From NCBI RefSeq assembly GCF_014192275.1, contig NZ_JACHXR010000004.1, forward strand, positions 186,001 to 250,000: a stretch of DNA of 64,000 bases. The letters are read 5' to 3'. The position numbers were made by a program, and so were the translations under genes. Every line of letters begins with the position of its first letter. The stretch's first letter is position 1. The notes under the pieces were generated by a model that had not been told where the DNA came from, made no database searches, and was given only the letters and a program-made list of their open reading frames with translations. Shown here in pieces: positions 1-8,208 of the stretch. The DNA is from Halomonas stenophila. Lineage in GTDB: Bacteria > Pseudomonadota > Gammaproteobacteria > Pseudomonadales > Halomonadaceae.

Positions 1-2
1 AC

Positions 3-497
3 CCGGTGGTCACCACCACCACCGCCCGGGCGGATGGCCTCGACGCCCTGCATGCGCGCCTCGCCGGGCGCACCTCGGTGTTCGTCGGCCAGAGCGGGGT
101 GGGCAAGTCCTCGCTCATCGACCGCCTGCTGCCCGATGAGCAGCTGCGCATCGGGGCGCTGTCCGAGGACTCGCGAAAGGGACGCCACACCACCACCACG
201 GCACGACTCTACGTCCTCCCTCGCCCCGCCACGGGCGCGTTCCAGGCGCCGCTCGCGGACGGCGCGCTGATCGACTCCCCGGGGATCCGCGAGTTCGGCC
301 TGACCCACCTGGACGAGGGCCAGGTGGCCGAGGGCTTCATCGAGTTCCGCGACCTACTCGGGCACTGTCGCTTCCGCGACTGCCGTCATCGCCAGGAACC
401 GGGCTGCGCACTGCTCGAGGCCGTGGATGAAGGCAGGATCCATGCCGACCGCTTCGCCAGCTACCGACGCATCGTCGACAGTCTCGACGAGACTTGA
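3..497 (+). CDS. rsgA: Ribosome small-subunit-dependent GTPase A, 5'-truncated by window edge
   Basis: This is the C-terminal part of the circularly permuted GTPase that releases RbfA and helps mature the 30S subunit. The visible part has the P-loop [10 protein letters not shown] and the DSPGIREF G3-like motif. It ends with the zinc-binding C-terminal domain, where HCRFRDCRH and the following GC supply Cys/His ligands. The frame is open from base 3, so the N-terminal OB-fold lies outside the window and the GTG at 6 is not a real start. The rhodanese gene follows 35 bp downstream on the same strand. The assignment is secure. Confidence 0.95.
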   Translation, partial: PVVTTTTARADGLDALHARLAGRTSVFVGQSGVGKSSLIDRLLPDEQLRIGALSEDSRKGRHTTTTARLYVLPRPATGAFQAPLADGALIDSPGIREFGLTHLDEGQVAEGFIEFRDLLGHCRFRDCRHRQEPGCALLEAVDEGRIHADRFASYRRIVDSLDET

Positions 498-532
498 GAT
501 AAAGACGAAATACCCCGAGTGAGGAGAGCGCC

Positions 533-1363
533 ATGAGTTCCGAAGCCAACCTGCTGCCGCTGATCGTCGAGCCCGAGCAGCTCGCCGAGCACCTGGACGC
601 CCCTTCCCTGCTGGTCATCGACGTGCCGCTGAAGGCCGAGAGCCATGCCCAGGGCCATGTGCCGGGTGCCGTCTTCCTGGACTTCAAGCGCCTGCTGCGT
701 GGCGTGGGCGAGGTGCCCAACGAGGTGCCCGACGAAGCCGCCCTGTCGAAGCTGTTCTCGTCGCTGGGCCTGACCCGGGACACCCACGTGGTGGCCTACG
801 ACGACGAGGGCGGCGGCTGGGCCGGCCGGCTGCTGTGGACCCTGGAGCTGATCGGCCATACCCGCTACTCCTACCTCAACGGCGGCCTGCACGCCTGGCG
901 CGGGGCCGGCCTGCCGCTGTCCACCGAGACCACCGAGCCGACGCCCAGCGACTACGAGGCCGAGATCCTCCATCCCGAGGTGGCCATCGAGCGGGCCGAG
1001 CTCGTCGAACGGCTGGGCGAGAAGGGCTTCGCCGTCTGGGATGCCCGCTCCCGGGCCGAATACGACGGCGAGAAGGGCGACAACAAGCGGCTCGGCCATA
1101 TCCCCGGGGCGGTCAACCTCGACTGGACCGACGCCATGGACAGGGACCGCGACCTGCGCCTGCGCGACTATGCGGAGCTGATCACCGAACTCGAGGCCCT
1201 GGGCCTGACGCCGGACATGGAAGTGGTCACCCACTGCCAGAGCCACCACCGCAGCGGCTTCACCTGGCTGGTGGGCAAAGCACTGGGATTCGAGAGGATG
1301 CGCGGCTATGCCGGCTCCTGGCAGGAATGGGGCAACCGCGACGATACGCCGATCGAAAAATAA
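533..1363 (+). CDS. rhdA: Thiosulfate sulfurtransferase, RhdA-type tandem rhodanese
   Basis: The 276-residue protein has two rhodanese domains. The first (about residues 10-130) is catalytically inactive. The second (about 155-270) carries the active-site loop THCQSHHRSG, whose Cys accepts the sulfane sulfur. This loop resembles the CQTHHRS loop of Azotobacter/Pseudomonas RhdA rather than the CGSGVTA loop of SseA, so RhdA is preferred. It would act in the cytoplasm, moving sulfur from thiosulfate to cyanide or a cellular acceptor. The ATG follows a GAGGAGAG-like Shine-Dalgarno. It sits between rsgA and psd, the arrangement known in Pseudomonas. Confidence 0.9.
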   Translation: MSSEANLLPLIVEPEQLAEHLDAPSLLVIDVPLKAESHAQGHVPGAVFLDFKRLLRGVGEVPNEVPDEAALSKLFSSLGLTRDTHVVAYDDEGGGWAGRLLWTLELIGHTRYSYLNGGLHAWRGAGLPLSTETTEPTPSDYEAEILHPEVAIERAELVERLGEKGFAVWDARSRAEYDGEKGDNKRLGHIPGAVNLDWTDAMDRDRDLRLRDYAELITELEALGLTPDMEVVTHCQSHHRSGFTWLVGKALGFERMRGYAGSWQEWGNRDDTPIEK

Positions 1364-1433
1364 GCGGGAAGACGCGGCTGCGCCGCTTGAAGAAGGAAGA
1401 TCGGTGCTTCGCACCTGGAAGGGCCAGGCTCTC

Positions 1434-1468
1434 CTCTTCCTTCTTCCCTCTTCTTTCCTCCAACTTCC
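1434..1468. repeat. Degenerate 7-bp tandem array between rhdA and psd
   Basis: The pyrimidine-rich stretch reads as five successive heptamers, ctcttcc, ttcttcc, ctcttct, ttcctcc, aacttcc, about 70 bp after the rhdA stop and just before the psd ribosome binding site. It belongs to the class of period-7 arrays seen beyond several other genes here. A paired stem-like stretch (ggtgcttcgcacc) lies just upstream. Function is unknown. Confidence 0.6.
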
Positions 1469-1489
1469 GCCTTGAGGAATGACTCCTTC

Positions 1490-2374
1490 GTGACCCTAGC
1501 CAAGCTGTTTGCCCTGATCCAGTACCCGCTGCCCCATCACCTGCTCTCGCGGCTGATCGGCCGGCTCGCCGACTGCCGAGTGCCCTGGGTCAAGGCCCTC
1601 GCCATCCGCGCCTTTATCCGCCAGTTCAAGGTCGACATGGGCGAGGCCCACGAGCCCGATCCCGGCGCCTACCCGAGTTTCAACGCCTTCTTCACCCGGC
1701 CGCTGAAGGACGGCGCCAGGCCCCTCGGCGAGGGGCTGGTCTCCCCCGCCGACGGCACCCTCTCGCAGTTCGGTGCCATCGGCCATGGCCGGCTGATCCA
1801 GGCCAAGCGCCACGACTTCACCGCCGCCGACCTGCTGGGCGGCGACCTCGAGGCCGCCGCCCGCTTCCACGATGGCAGCTTCGCCACCGTCTACCTCTCG
1901 CCGAGCGACTACCATCGCGTGCATATGCCGCTCGGGGGGACCCTGCGCGAGATGGTCTACGTGCCCGGACGGCTGTTCTCGGTGAACGCCGCCACCACCC
2001 ATCACGTGCCCAACCTCTTTGCCCGCAACGAGCGGCTGGTCTGCCACTTCGACACCGCGCACGGCCCCATGGCCCTGGTGCTGGTCGGCGCCATGATCGT
2101 CGCCGCCATCGAAACGGTGTGGGCCGGCCAGATCACGCCCCTGCCCCGAGACGGCGTGCAGCGCATCCGCTTCGACACCCCGGTGCGCCTGGAGAAGGGC
2201 GAGGAGATGGGCCGCTTCAAGCTCGGCTCCACGGTGGTGATGGCCTTCGCCGAGCCGGTCGCCTTCGACCCCCTCGAGGTGGAAGGCAAGGTGCGCATGG
2301 GCCAGCGGCTGGGCGCCTTCGACGAGAAGCGGAGTGCCACGCCTCGCCAGGCAGAGATCTCGAGCCCTTCCTGA
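1490..2374 (+). CDS. psd: Phosphatidylserine decarboxylase proenzyme
   Basis: This pyruvoyl-dependent inner-membrane enzyme converts phosphatidylserine to phosphatidylethanolamine. The C-terminal self-cleavage motif LGST is visible in [11 protein letters not shown]; its Ser becomes the pyruvoyl group of the alpha chain. The N-terminal [18 protein letters not shown] and the conserved SPADGTL segment fit the family. I chose the GTG at 1490 because GAGGA lies 12 bp upstream and the protein then begins as Psd homologues do; a TTG at 1472 would add six residues. Length is about 294 residues, normal for proteobacterial Psd. It ends 22 bp before the convergent epmA. Confidence 0.93.
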   Translation: MTLAKLFALIQYPLPHHLLSRLIGRLADCRVPWVKALAIRAFIRQFKVDMGEAHEPDPGAYPSFNAFFTRPLKDGARPLGEGLVSPADGTLSQFGAIGHGRLIQAKRHDFTAADLLGGDLEAAARFHDGSFATVYLSPSDYHRVHMPLGGTLREMVYVPGRLFSVNAATTHHVPNLFARNERLVCHFDTAHGPMALVLVGAMIVAAIETVWAGQITPLPRDGVQRIRFDTPVRLEKGEEMGRFKLGSTVVMAFAEPVAFDPLEVEGKVRMGQRLGAFDEKRSATPRQAEISSPS

Positions 2375-2396
2375 CGGCAAGAGCCTCGGGGGTCGG

Positions 2397-3371
2397 CTAG
2401 GCGCTGGGGGTGGCGAAGGCCATCACCTCGGCCACGCTCGCCTTGCCCAGGGCCAGTTGGATCAGGCGGTCGAGGCCCAGGGCCACGCCGCTGCCCTCGG
2501 GCATGCCGGCGGCCAGGGCCGCCAGCAGGCGCTGGTCGACGTCCACCTCGGGCAGGCCCAGGGCGCGGCGGGCGGCGTTGTCTTCCGCGAAGCGCAGGCG
2601 CTGCTCGTCGCCATCGGTCAACTCGTCGTAGCCGTTGGCGAGTTCCAGGCCGTCCCGGTAGACCTCGAAGCGCGAGGCCACCCACTCCCCGTCCTCGACG
2701 TCCCGGTGGCGTCGGGCCAGGGCCGCCTGGCTGGCCGGGTAGTCGACCACCACGTCGATACCGTCTCGTCCGAGATGCGGTTCGATGGCGAGGCTGATCA
2801 GCAGATCCAGGCAATCGTCGCGGGGCGCATCGCCCATGTCGAGCCCGCCCCGCTCGCCCGCCAGGCGGCGCAGCTCGGGCAAGTCGACGGTGAAGGGATC
2901 GATGGCCAGTTGCTCGCGGAACAGCTCGCGATAGCGGCGACGGCGCGTCGGGCCGGGATCGCCCGGCAGGAGCCGGCGGATCAGGGCCGCGGTCTCCTCG
3001 ATCAGGCCATCCAGGTCCAGCCCGGGGCGGTACCACTCCAGCATGCTGAACTCGAGGTTGTGCCGGCCCCCCACCTCGCCGTCGCGGAAGCTGCGGGCGA
3101 TCTGGAAGATCGGCCCGCTGCCCGCGGCCAGCAGGCGCTTCATGTGGAACTCCGGGGAAGTCTGCAACCAGAGCCGCTCCCGGCCCGACGGCGTGGTCGC
3201 CTCGCAGGAAAGCGAGGCCAGGTGCACGTCGGTGCTGCCGCCGTGGCCGAGCACGGGGGTCTCCACCTCCCAGACGCCGCGCTCGGCGAAGAAGGCCCGC
3301 ACCTCGCCGATCAGCCGCGCCCGCTCGCGCAGGGTCGCGATCTCGGCGGTGGGGCGCCAGTCGATGGCCAT
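2397..3371 (-). CDS. epmA: EF-P--(R)-beta-lysine ligase
   Basis: EpmA is a paralogue of the class II lysyl-tRNA synthetase catalytic core. It attaches (R)-beta-lysine to the conserved lysine of elongation factor P. The 324-residue length lacks the N-terminal anticodon-binding domain of LysS, which distinguishes EpmA. Class II motifs are visible: motif 2 around QTSPEFHMKRLL, FRDGEVGGRHNLEFSMLEWY, and motif 3 in GSGVALGLDRLIQLALG. It lies on the same strand as efp but is separated by about 260 bp containing two repeats. With epmB just beyond efp, the window holds the full lysylation pathway. Confidence 0.95.
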   Translation of the reverse strand: MAIDWRPTAEIATLRERARLIGEVRAFFAERGVWEVETPVLGHGGSTDVHLASLSCEATTPSGRERLWLQTSPEFHMKRLLAAGSGPIFQIARSFRDGEVGGRHNLEFSMLEWYRPGLDLDGLIEETAALIRRLLPGDPGPTRRRRYRELFREQLAIDPFTVDLPELRRLAGERGGLDMGDAPRDDCLDLLISLAIEPHLGRDGIDVVVDYPASQAALARRHRDVEDGEWVASRFEVYRDGLELANGYDELTDGDEQRLRFAEDNAARRALGLPEVDVDQRLLAALAAGMPEGSGVALGLDRLIQLALGKASVAEVMAFATPSA

Positions 3372-3436
3372 CGAGGACTCCTCCAGAAAAGACGAAGGCC
3401 ACGCCGGGTCAGCATGGCCTTCATTGCTCGGCTCGG

Positions 3437-3537
3437 GATCGCGGCTTGTCGGCGCCAGGCCGGCGCGGACACGCTGTGAACCCTTCCCTGGGCGCTAGCT
3501 TTTTCATCCCTGAAAAAGAGGTCCGCTATGCCCTGTC
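3437..3537. repeat. Structured intergenic repeat, copy A
   Basis: The stretch shares an almost identical block, cgctgtgaacccttccctg followed by ggcgcta, with the copy near 13790 and with the element at 7469-7711. It contains a perfect hairpin at 3499-3518, CTTTTTCA-TCCC-TGAAAAAG. In related copies the stem sequence differs while the CA-TCC(C/A)-TG closure is kept. It is an intergenic element of unknown mobility and function between epmA and efp. Confidence 0.6.
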
Positions 3538-3562
3538 CCCTTCGCCCCTTCGCCCCTTCGCC

Positions 3563-3618
3563 GCTCGTAGCTCGTAGCTCGTAGCTCGTAGCTCGTAGCT
3601 CGTAGCTCGTAGCTCGTA
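3563..3618. repeat. Eight perfect 7-bp tandem repeats (gctcgta)
   Basis: Eight exact copies of gctcgta run head to tail and finish 12 bp from the efp stop codon. Just before them is a short ttcgcccc repeat (3540-3560). This is the most regular member of the period-7 arrays that follow several genes in this window. Copy number should be slippage-prone. No coding role. Confidence 0.9.
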
Positions 3619-3629
3619 GCTCAGTACGA

Positions 3630-4196
3630 TCAGGCGCGGGAGACGTACTCGCCGGTCCGCGTATCGACCTTCAGCACCTCGCCCTCGTTGATGAACAGCG
3701 GCACGCGCACCACGGCGCCGGAGGACAGGGTCGCCGGCTTGGAGCCGCCCTGGGCGGTGTCGCCCTTGAGGCCCGGGTCCGTCTCGGTGACCTCGAGCTC
3801 GATGAAGTTCGGCGGGGTGACGTTGATGACGTTGTCGTTCCACAGGGTCACGGTGTAGGCGACCTGCTCCTTGAGCCACTTCTCGGTATCGCCCAGGGCC
3901 TTCTTCTCCACCGGGTACTGCTCGAAGGAGCCGTCGGTGAGCATGAAGTACCACATCTCGCCGTCGTTGTAGAGGTACTCCATCTCCAGCTCGAGGACGT
4001 CGGCGCCCTCCAGGGATTCGCCGGACTTGAAGGTCCGCTCCCAGACTCGGCCAGTCATCAGGTTACGCAGCTTGACGCGGCTGAAGGCCTGGCCCTTGCC
4101 CGGCTTGACGAATTCGTTCTCGACGATGGTGCAGGGGTCACCGTCCAGCATGACCTTCAGACCGCCCTTGAATTCGTTGGTAGAATAGTTCGCCAT
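3630..4196 (-). CDS. efp: Translation elongation factor P
   Basis: EF-P binds between the P and E sites and rescues ribosomes stalled at polyproline. The 188-residue protein has the three-domain layout. The loop [10 protein letters not shown] carries the lysine (about residue 34) that EpmA/EpmB modify with beta-lysine. Domains II and III follow with [10 protein letters not shown] and the C-terminal [12 protein letters not shown]. The presence of epmA and epmB on both sides indicates the lysylated type rather than the rhamnosylated type, which has Arg here. Its ATG lies about 110 bp from the divergent epmB start, so promoters must lie in that gap. Confidence 0.97.
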   Translation of the reverse strand: MANYSTNEFKGGLKVMLDGDPCTIVENEFVKPGKGQAFSRVKLRNLMTGRVWERTFKSGESLEGADVLELEMEYLYNDGEMWYFMLTDGSFEQYPVEKKALGDTEKWLKEQVAYTVTLWNDNVINVTPPNFIELEVTETDPGLKGDTAQGGSKPATLSSGAVVRVPLFINEGEVLKVDTRTGEYVSRA

Positions 4197-4304
4197 GTTG
4201 CTTTACCCATATTCGAGCGCGCCGCCGGCCGTGACCGGGGGGGCGCGATGCAAGATGATCTTCGTCGAGGGCCTCGCCCTCGCCCGCATTGACTGGTGTG
4301 TCGC

Positions 4305-5330
4305 ATGATAACCCGAAGCCCCGTCCCTTTGCAGCGTCAGGCGCCCGAGGCTGCCGCCGGCCACTGGCAGGCGCAGCTCAGCGGTGCCGTCCGCGATCCC
4401 CGGGAGCTGTGCCGGCGCCTGGGCCTGGCGCCGGCCTGGTGGCCCGGGGCCGAGACCGGCCACGGGCTCTTCGCGGTGCGCGTGCCCGAGGCCTACCTGG
4501 CGCGCATTCGCCCCGGCGACCCGCATGACCCGCTGCTGCGCCAGGTGCTGCCGCTCGACGCGGAGGCCCGGGCGACCCCCGGCTACGTCACCGATCCCCT
4601 GGAGGAGGTTGACCACAGCCCCAGGCGCGGGCTGATCCACAAGTACGCCGGCCGGGTGCTGCTGATCGCCAGCCCCGCCTGCGCGGTGAACTGCCGCTAC
4701 TGCTTCCGCCGCCATTTCCCCTACGAGGAGAACGCGCCCTCCCGGCGCCAGTGGGACGAGACCCTCGAGTACCTGCGCGGCGACGGCTCCATCCGCGAGG
4801 CCATCCTCTCCGGCGGCGATCCCCTGGCGGCCAGCGACCGCCAGCTGGCCTGGCTGGTGGAGCGCCTGGCGGCCATTCCCCACCTCAAGCGGCTGCGCAT
4901 CCACACCCGGCTGCCGGTGGTGATCCCCGACCGCATCGACGCTGCCCTGCTCGAATGGCTCGGCGGCACCCGCCTGCAGGCGGTCATGGTGCTGCATATC
5001 AACCACGCCCAGGAAATCGACGACGCGGTGATCGATGCCTGCAGGCGGCTGCGCGAGGCCGGCGTGACCCTGCTCAACCAGAGCGTGCTGCTGCGCGGCG
5101 TCAACGACGACGTCGACACCCTCGCCGAGCTGTCCGAGCGGCTCTTCGAGGCGAGCGTGCTGCCCTACTACCTGCATGTGCTCGACCCGGTGGCCGGCGC
5201 CGCCCATTTCGAGGTGGACGACGCCGAGGCCCGCGAGCTGGTCGACAAGTTGCGCACGCGGCTGCCGGGCTTCCTGATGCCGACCCTGGTCCGCGAGATT
5301 CCCGGCGAGGCCAGCAAGACACCCCTGTAA
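4305..5330 (+). CDS. epmB: EF-P-specific L-lysine 2,3-aminomutase
   Basis: EpmB is a radical-SAM, PLP-dependent enzyme that turns (S)-alpha-lysine into (R)-beta-lysine for EF-P. The CxxxCxxC iron-sulfur motif is visible as CAVNCRYCFRRHFPY. The downstream ILSGGDPL motif binds SAM. The protein is shorter than catabolic lysine 2,3-aminomutases and lacks their C-terminal extension, which fits EpmB. I chose the ATG at 4305 (MITRSPVPL); an in-frame GTG at 4296 is the alternative. It is divergent from efp and ends at a strong bidirectional terminator. Confidence 0.93.
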   Translation: MITRSPVPLQRQAPEAAAGHWQAQLSGAVRDPRELCRRLGLAPAWWPGAETGHGLFAVRVPEAYLARIRPGDPHDPLLRQVLPLDAEARATPGYVTDPLEEVDHSPRRGLIHKYAGRVLLIASPACAVNCRYCFRRHFPYEENAPSRRQWDETLEYLRGDGSIREAILSGGDPLAASDRQLAWLVERLAAIPHLKRLRIHTRLPVVIPDRIDAALLEWLGGTRLQAVMVLHINHAQEIDDAVIDACRRLREAGVTLLNQSVLLRGVNDDVDTLAELSERLFEASVLPYYLHVLDPVAGAAHFEVDDAEARELVDKLRTRLPGFLMPTLVREIPGEASKTPL

Positions 5331-5362
5331 GCTGGAAAAACAGTGTGATGTCAGCCCCAATG

Positions 5363-5399
5363 AAGACACCCCCACCGAGGCCTTCGGTGGGGGTGTCTT
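5363..5399. terminator. Bidirectional intrinsic terminator between epmB and leuA
   Basis: A perfect 16-bp stem (arms 5363-5378 and 5384-5399) with a 5-nt loop is flanked by A-rich sequence on the left and a T-rich run on the right. It sits between the convergent ends of epmB and leuA and can end transcripts from either side. Confidence 0.9.
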
Positions 5400-5405
5400 T
5401 TCTTT

Positions 5406-5426
5406 AGGCTTCAGGCTTCAGGCTAA
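5406..5426. repeat. Short 7-bp tandem array at the leuA 3' end
   Basis: Three heptamers, aggcttc, aggcttc, aggctaa, overlap the leuA stop codon (5418-5420). It is a small member of the period-7 class, notable because it includes the last codons of leuA. Confidence 0.55.
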
Positions 5427-7124
5427 GGTCTCGACGGTGACGTTCGGCGCCGGGGCCTCGGTGGAGAGCTTGCGGTTGATGGCGCTCATCACGCCCTTGA
5501 TGGAGGCGCTGGTGATGCTCTCGTCGGTGCCCACGCCGAACACCGCCTCGCCGCCGACGCGCACCTCCACGTAGGCGATGGCCTCGGCATCGGCGCCCTG
5601 GCCGCGGGAGTGCTCGTGGTAGTCGATGATCTCCACGTCATGCCCCTCGGCGGCCAGGGCCTTGATGAAGGCCGCCAGCGGGCCGTTGCCCTGGCCCTGG
5701 ATGGTGCGCCGCGCGCCACGCTCCTCGATGGTGGCCTCGAGGGTCACCGTGGGGCTGTCCGGCTCGGAGGACATGCGGTGGCTGATCAGGGCGAAGGGCT
5801 CGCGCTGCTCGAGATACTCGTCGACGAAGGCCTGGTAGATCATCTCGGAGGTGATCTCCTTGCCCAGCCGGTCGGCGACCTCCTGTACCACCTGGCTGAA
5901 CTCGATGGACAGCCGGCGCGGCAGCTCGATGCCGTGCTCCTGCTCCAGCAGGTAGGAGATGCCGCCCTTGCCGGACTGGCTGTTGACGCGGATCACCGCC
6001 TCGTAGCTGCGGCCCACGTCCAGCGGGTCGATGGGCAGGTAGGGCACCTCCCAGACGCCGTCCGGATTCTCGCGGCGCGCCGCCATGCCCTTCTTGATGG
6101 CGTCCTGGTGGGAGCCGGAGAAGGCGGTGAACACCAGGTCCCCCACATAGGGGTGGCGCGGGTGCACCGGCAGCTGGTTGCAGTACTCCACCTCGCGCAT
6201 GATCGGCGTGATGTTGGAGAAGTCGAGCCCCGAGTGGACGCCCTGGGTGTAGAGGTTCATGGCCAGGGTGACGAGGTCGACGTTGCCGGTGCGCTCGCCG
6301 TTGCCGAACAGGCAGCCCTCGACGCGGTCGGCGCCGGCCATCACGGCCAGTTCCGCCGCGGCCACCCCGGTACCCCGATCGTTATGGGGGTGCAGGCTGA
6401 CGATCAGGTGGTCACGGTGCTGGACGTGGCGGCAGAACCACTCGATCTGGTCGGCGTAGTTGTTGGGGGTCGCGCACTCCACCGTGGCCGGCAGGTTGAC
6501 GATCATCGGCTTGTCGACGCTGCCGCCGTAGGTCGCCTCCACCGCATCGACGATCTCCACGGCGAAGTCCATCTCGGTAGTGGAGAACAGCTCCGGGGAA
6601 TACTGGAAGGTCCAGTTCGTCTCCGGCGCCGCCACCATGTGCTCGCGGATCCGCGTGGTGGCGTCCACGGCGATCTGGATGCACTCGGCCTGGTTGACGT
6701 TGAACACCACGCGGCGGAACACCGGGTCGGTGGCGTTGTAGACGTGGACGATGGCGTTCTTCGCGCCCTTGAGCGCCTCGAAGGTGCGATCGATGAGGTG
6801 CGGGCGCGCCTGGGTCAGCACCTGGATGTGCACGTCGTCCGGGACCTTGTCGTTGTCGATCAGCGAGCGCACGAAGTCGAAATCGGTCTGGGAGGCCGAG
6901 GGGAAGCCCACCTCGATCTGCTTGAAGCCGATCTTCACCAGCAGATCGAAGAAGCGCTGCTTGCGCTCCTGATCCATCGGGTCGATCAGCGCCTGGTTGC
7001 CATCACGAAGGTCGACGGCACACCACTGGGGCGGCGTCTCGATACGCCGGTTGGGCCACTGGCGGTCGGGCAGGTCGACGGCCACGAAGGGACGGTACTT
7101 GGTGGAAGGGTTGTCGAGCATCAT
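5418..7124 (-). CDS. leuA: 2-isopropylmalate synthase
   Basis: LeuA condenses acetyl-CoA with 2-oxoisovalerate, the first committed step of leucine synthesis. The 568-residue protein is the longer form. The N-terminal TIM barrel (about 30-320) has the substrate motif DLRDGNQAL and metal ligands in [13 protein letters not shown]-terminal leucine-responsive regulatory domain (about 430-560) includes [10 protein letters not shown]. The ATG is preceded by GGAGAA. The transcript begins with a leucine-rich leader peptide and a terminator hairpin, so expression is predicted to be attenuated by charged tRNA-Leu as well as feedback-regulated at the protein. Confidence 0.96.
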   Translation of the reverse strand: MMLDNPSTKYRPFVAVDLPDRQWPNRRIETPPQWCAVDLRDGNQALIDPMDQERKQRFFDLLVKIGFKQIEVGFPSASQTDFDFVRSLIDNDKVPDDVHIQVLTQARPHLIDRTFEALKGAKNAIVHVYNATDPVFRRVVFNVNQAECIQIAVDATTRIREHMVAAPETNWTFQYSPELFSTTEMDFAVEIVDAVEATYGGSVDKPMIVNLPATVECATPNNYADQIEWFCRHVQHRDHLIVSLHPHNDRGTGVAAAELAVMAGADRVEGCLFGNGERTGNVDLVTLAMNLYTQGVHSGLDFSNITPIMREVEYCNQLPVHPRHPYVGDLVFTAFSGSHQDAIKKGMAARRENPDGVWEVPYLPIDPLDVGRSYEAVIRVNSQSGKGGISYLLEQEHGIELPRRLSIEFSQVVQEVADRLGKEITSEMIYQAFVDEYLEQREPFALISHRMSSEPDSPTVTLEATIEERGARRTIQGQGNGPLAAFIKALAAEGHDVEIIDYHEHSRGQGADAEAIAYVEVRVGGEAVFGVGTDESITSASIKGVMSAINRKLSTEAPAPNVTVETLA

Positions 7125-7152
7125 GGTGGCGTTCTCCGGCGGCAGTCAGAAA

Positions 7153-7194
7153 CGACGACGCCCCGCCTGCCGGGGGGCAGGCGGGGCGTCGTCG
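7153..7194 (-). terminator. leuA attenuator terminator hairpin
   Basis: A perfect 19-bp GC-rich stem (arms 7153-7171 and 7176-7194, GGGG loop as written on the + strand) lies between the leader peptide and leuA. On the transcribed strand it is followed by TTTCT. Its position about 30 bp before the leuA start and after a leucine-rich leader fits a classical attenuator. Another GC-rich pairing region at about 7225-7255 may form the pause/antiterminator structure. Confidence 0.8.
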
Positions 7195-7357
7195 CAGTGT
7201 ACGGTGTCGACCATCGGCATCGCGCCCGTACGGCGGACGGCGCGAGACCCGGAAATGGGGACGATGGTCATGGCAATGGCAGGGACGGTAGTGGACATGT
7301 GACAACCTCGATTCGACCGTGACAGGTGGGCGATGCAGACGGCATCACCCGGCGCGC

Positions 7358-7414
7358 TCAGCGGCGGGCTAGTAGTCGTAGGTCGAGAACGAGGTCGTAC
7401 GATGTCATGTTCAT
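7358..7414 (-). CDS. leuL: leu operon leader peptide
   Basis: A short reading frame encodes MNMTSYDLVLDLRLLARR and stops about 230 bp before leuA. Five of its 18 residues are Leu, and three of those use CTA, a codon expected to be rare in a GC-rich genome. This is the signature of a leader peptide whose translation senses charged tRNA-Leu and decides whether the downstream hairpin forms. A short AGGGGC precedes the ATG. The promoter candidate would place the transcript start very near this ATG, so translation may be nearly leaderless. Leader peptides of this kind are established for proteobacterial leu operons; this copy is inferred from sequence. Confidence 0.8.
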   Translation of the reverse strand: MNMTSYDLVLDLRLLARR

Positions 7415-7420
7415 GCCCCT

Positions 7421-7449
7421 AGAGAATCAGGCCGGGCGCGGCTTGTCAA
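7421..7449 (-). promoter_or_regulatory. Candidate leuL-leuA promoter
   Basis: On the minus strand a perfect -35 hexamer TTGACA (7444-7449) is followed by a 17-bp spacer and the weak -10 TTCTCT (7421-7426). An alternative -10 is GATTCT with a 15-bp spacer. It lies immediately upstream of leuL. The inverted-repeat element at 7469-7711 begins 20 bp further upstream. Confidence 0.5.
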
Positions 7450-7468
7450 CTTTCGCCTGCCGGGCGGC

Positions 7469-7711
7469 AGGGCTATCACAGTTCACATTGTCGCTCGGGG
7501 CTGATCCGTGAACAGGTCTGCGAGGGGCGCTGTGAACCCCTCCATGGGCGCTACCGACGCCCTGGGGCGCTCTCGCATCCTGCGCCGCTTGCAGGGCCGG
7601 TGCTGGCCATCCCTGGCCAGCCCGTTCAAGCAGTGCTCCTCACCCCTGGCGTAGGACCCCCTCTATGACCAGTCCCCGGCGCCCCTCGCCAGAGCCAACT
7701 GCGATTGCCCT
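7469..7711. repeat. Terminal-inverted-repeat element, full-length copy 1
   Basis: The 243-bp element starts with AGGGCTATCACAGTT and ends with AACTGCGATTGCCCT, imperfect 15-bp inverted termini. Most of its length matches the inverted copy at 59297-59536. Inside are hairpins with the CA-TCC-TG closure: GCTGGCCATCCCTGGCCAGC (7602-7621) and CGCATCCTGCG (7574-7584). No ORF of its own is convincing and no target-site duplication is obvious. It resembles a non-autonomous MITE-like element. Confidence 0.75.
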
Positions 7712-7729
7712 GTGCCGGCCGGGCGAGGC

Positions 7730-7987
7730 TCAGGTGGTCACCTCCGCCGCGCCGAGCAGGGTCAGCAGGTCACGGGCATGATCGGCCGCCTCCTGGCCCA
7801 GGACGGTCAGGTAGCCGCCATCGGCCTGGGTCACCAGGCCCTTGCGATACAGCCGCTGGGTGGCGGCGATCATCGACGGTTCGGCGCTCGAGTGCACCTT
7901 GATGCCCTCCTGGTGGTTGACCGGGCTGAACAGGCCGAGCACGTTGAGCTCGTCGAGCAGTTCCGGGGTATAGCGAGGCTGGGTCAT
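7730..7987 (-). CDS. TIGR02647-family small conserved protein
   Basis: The 85-residue protein (MTQPRYTPELLDELNVLGLF...) matches what I recall of the TIGR02647 family of short proteins in Pseudomonas and relatives, with the conserved HSSAEPSMIAATQRLYRKGLV and GGYLTVLGQEAADHA segments. The pattern of helices plus a GYLT wing suggests a winged-helix-like fold, but no biochemical role is known to me. It stands alone, with full and shortened copies of the same inverted-repeat element on either side. There are no membrane segments. Confidence 0.7.
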   Translation of the reverse strand: MTQPRYTPELLDELNVLGLFSPVNHQEGIKVHSSAEPSMIAATQRLYRKGLVTQADGGYLTVLGQEAADHARDLLTLLGAAEVTT

Positions 7988-8070
7988 GGCGCGTTCCTTG
8001 GCATGCTAGTGGGCGTCCCCCGACGCTACCGCGGCTGGCGATGCGGCGCCAGGGAAAAACGCCTCACGCC

Positions 8071-8208
8071 AGGGCTATCGCAGTTAGCGTTATCGCTCAG
8101 GGCTGATCCGTCGACAGGTCCCGGAGCGCCGGTCCGACGAGGGGACGCTGTGACCCCTCTACGACCTGTCACCGGCGCCCCCTCGCCTGGTCCAACTGCG
8201 ATAGCCCT
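8071..8208. repeat. Terminal-inverted-repeat element, short deletion copy
   Basis: The 138-bp copy has perfect 15-bp termini, AGGGCTATCGCAGTT and its exact reverse complement. Its left part (gctcagggctgatccgt..gacaggt) and right part match the 243-bp copy at 7469, but the central hairpin block is missing. It lies in the same orientation as that copy. Its right end (8169-8208) provides the stop codon and last codons of the ion channel gene. Confidence 0.8.

Noticed and set aside
461..1414. Minus-strand 317-aa frame opposite rhdA
   Set aside because: The plus-strand frame has the complete RhdA motifs; the minus-strand frame has none.
3563..3618. Heptamer array considered as a coding repeat or CRISPR
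   Set aside because: Seven is not a codon multiple, there are no spacers, and the array lies outside efp.
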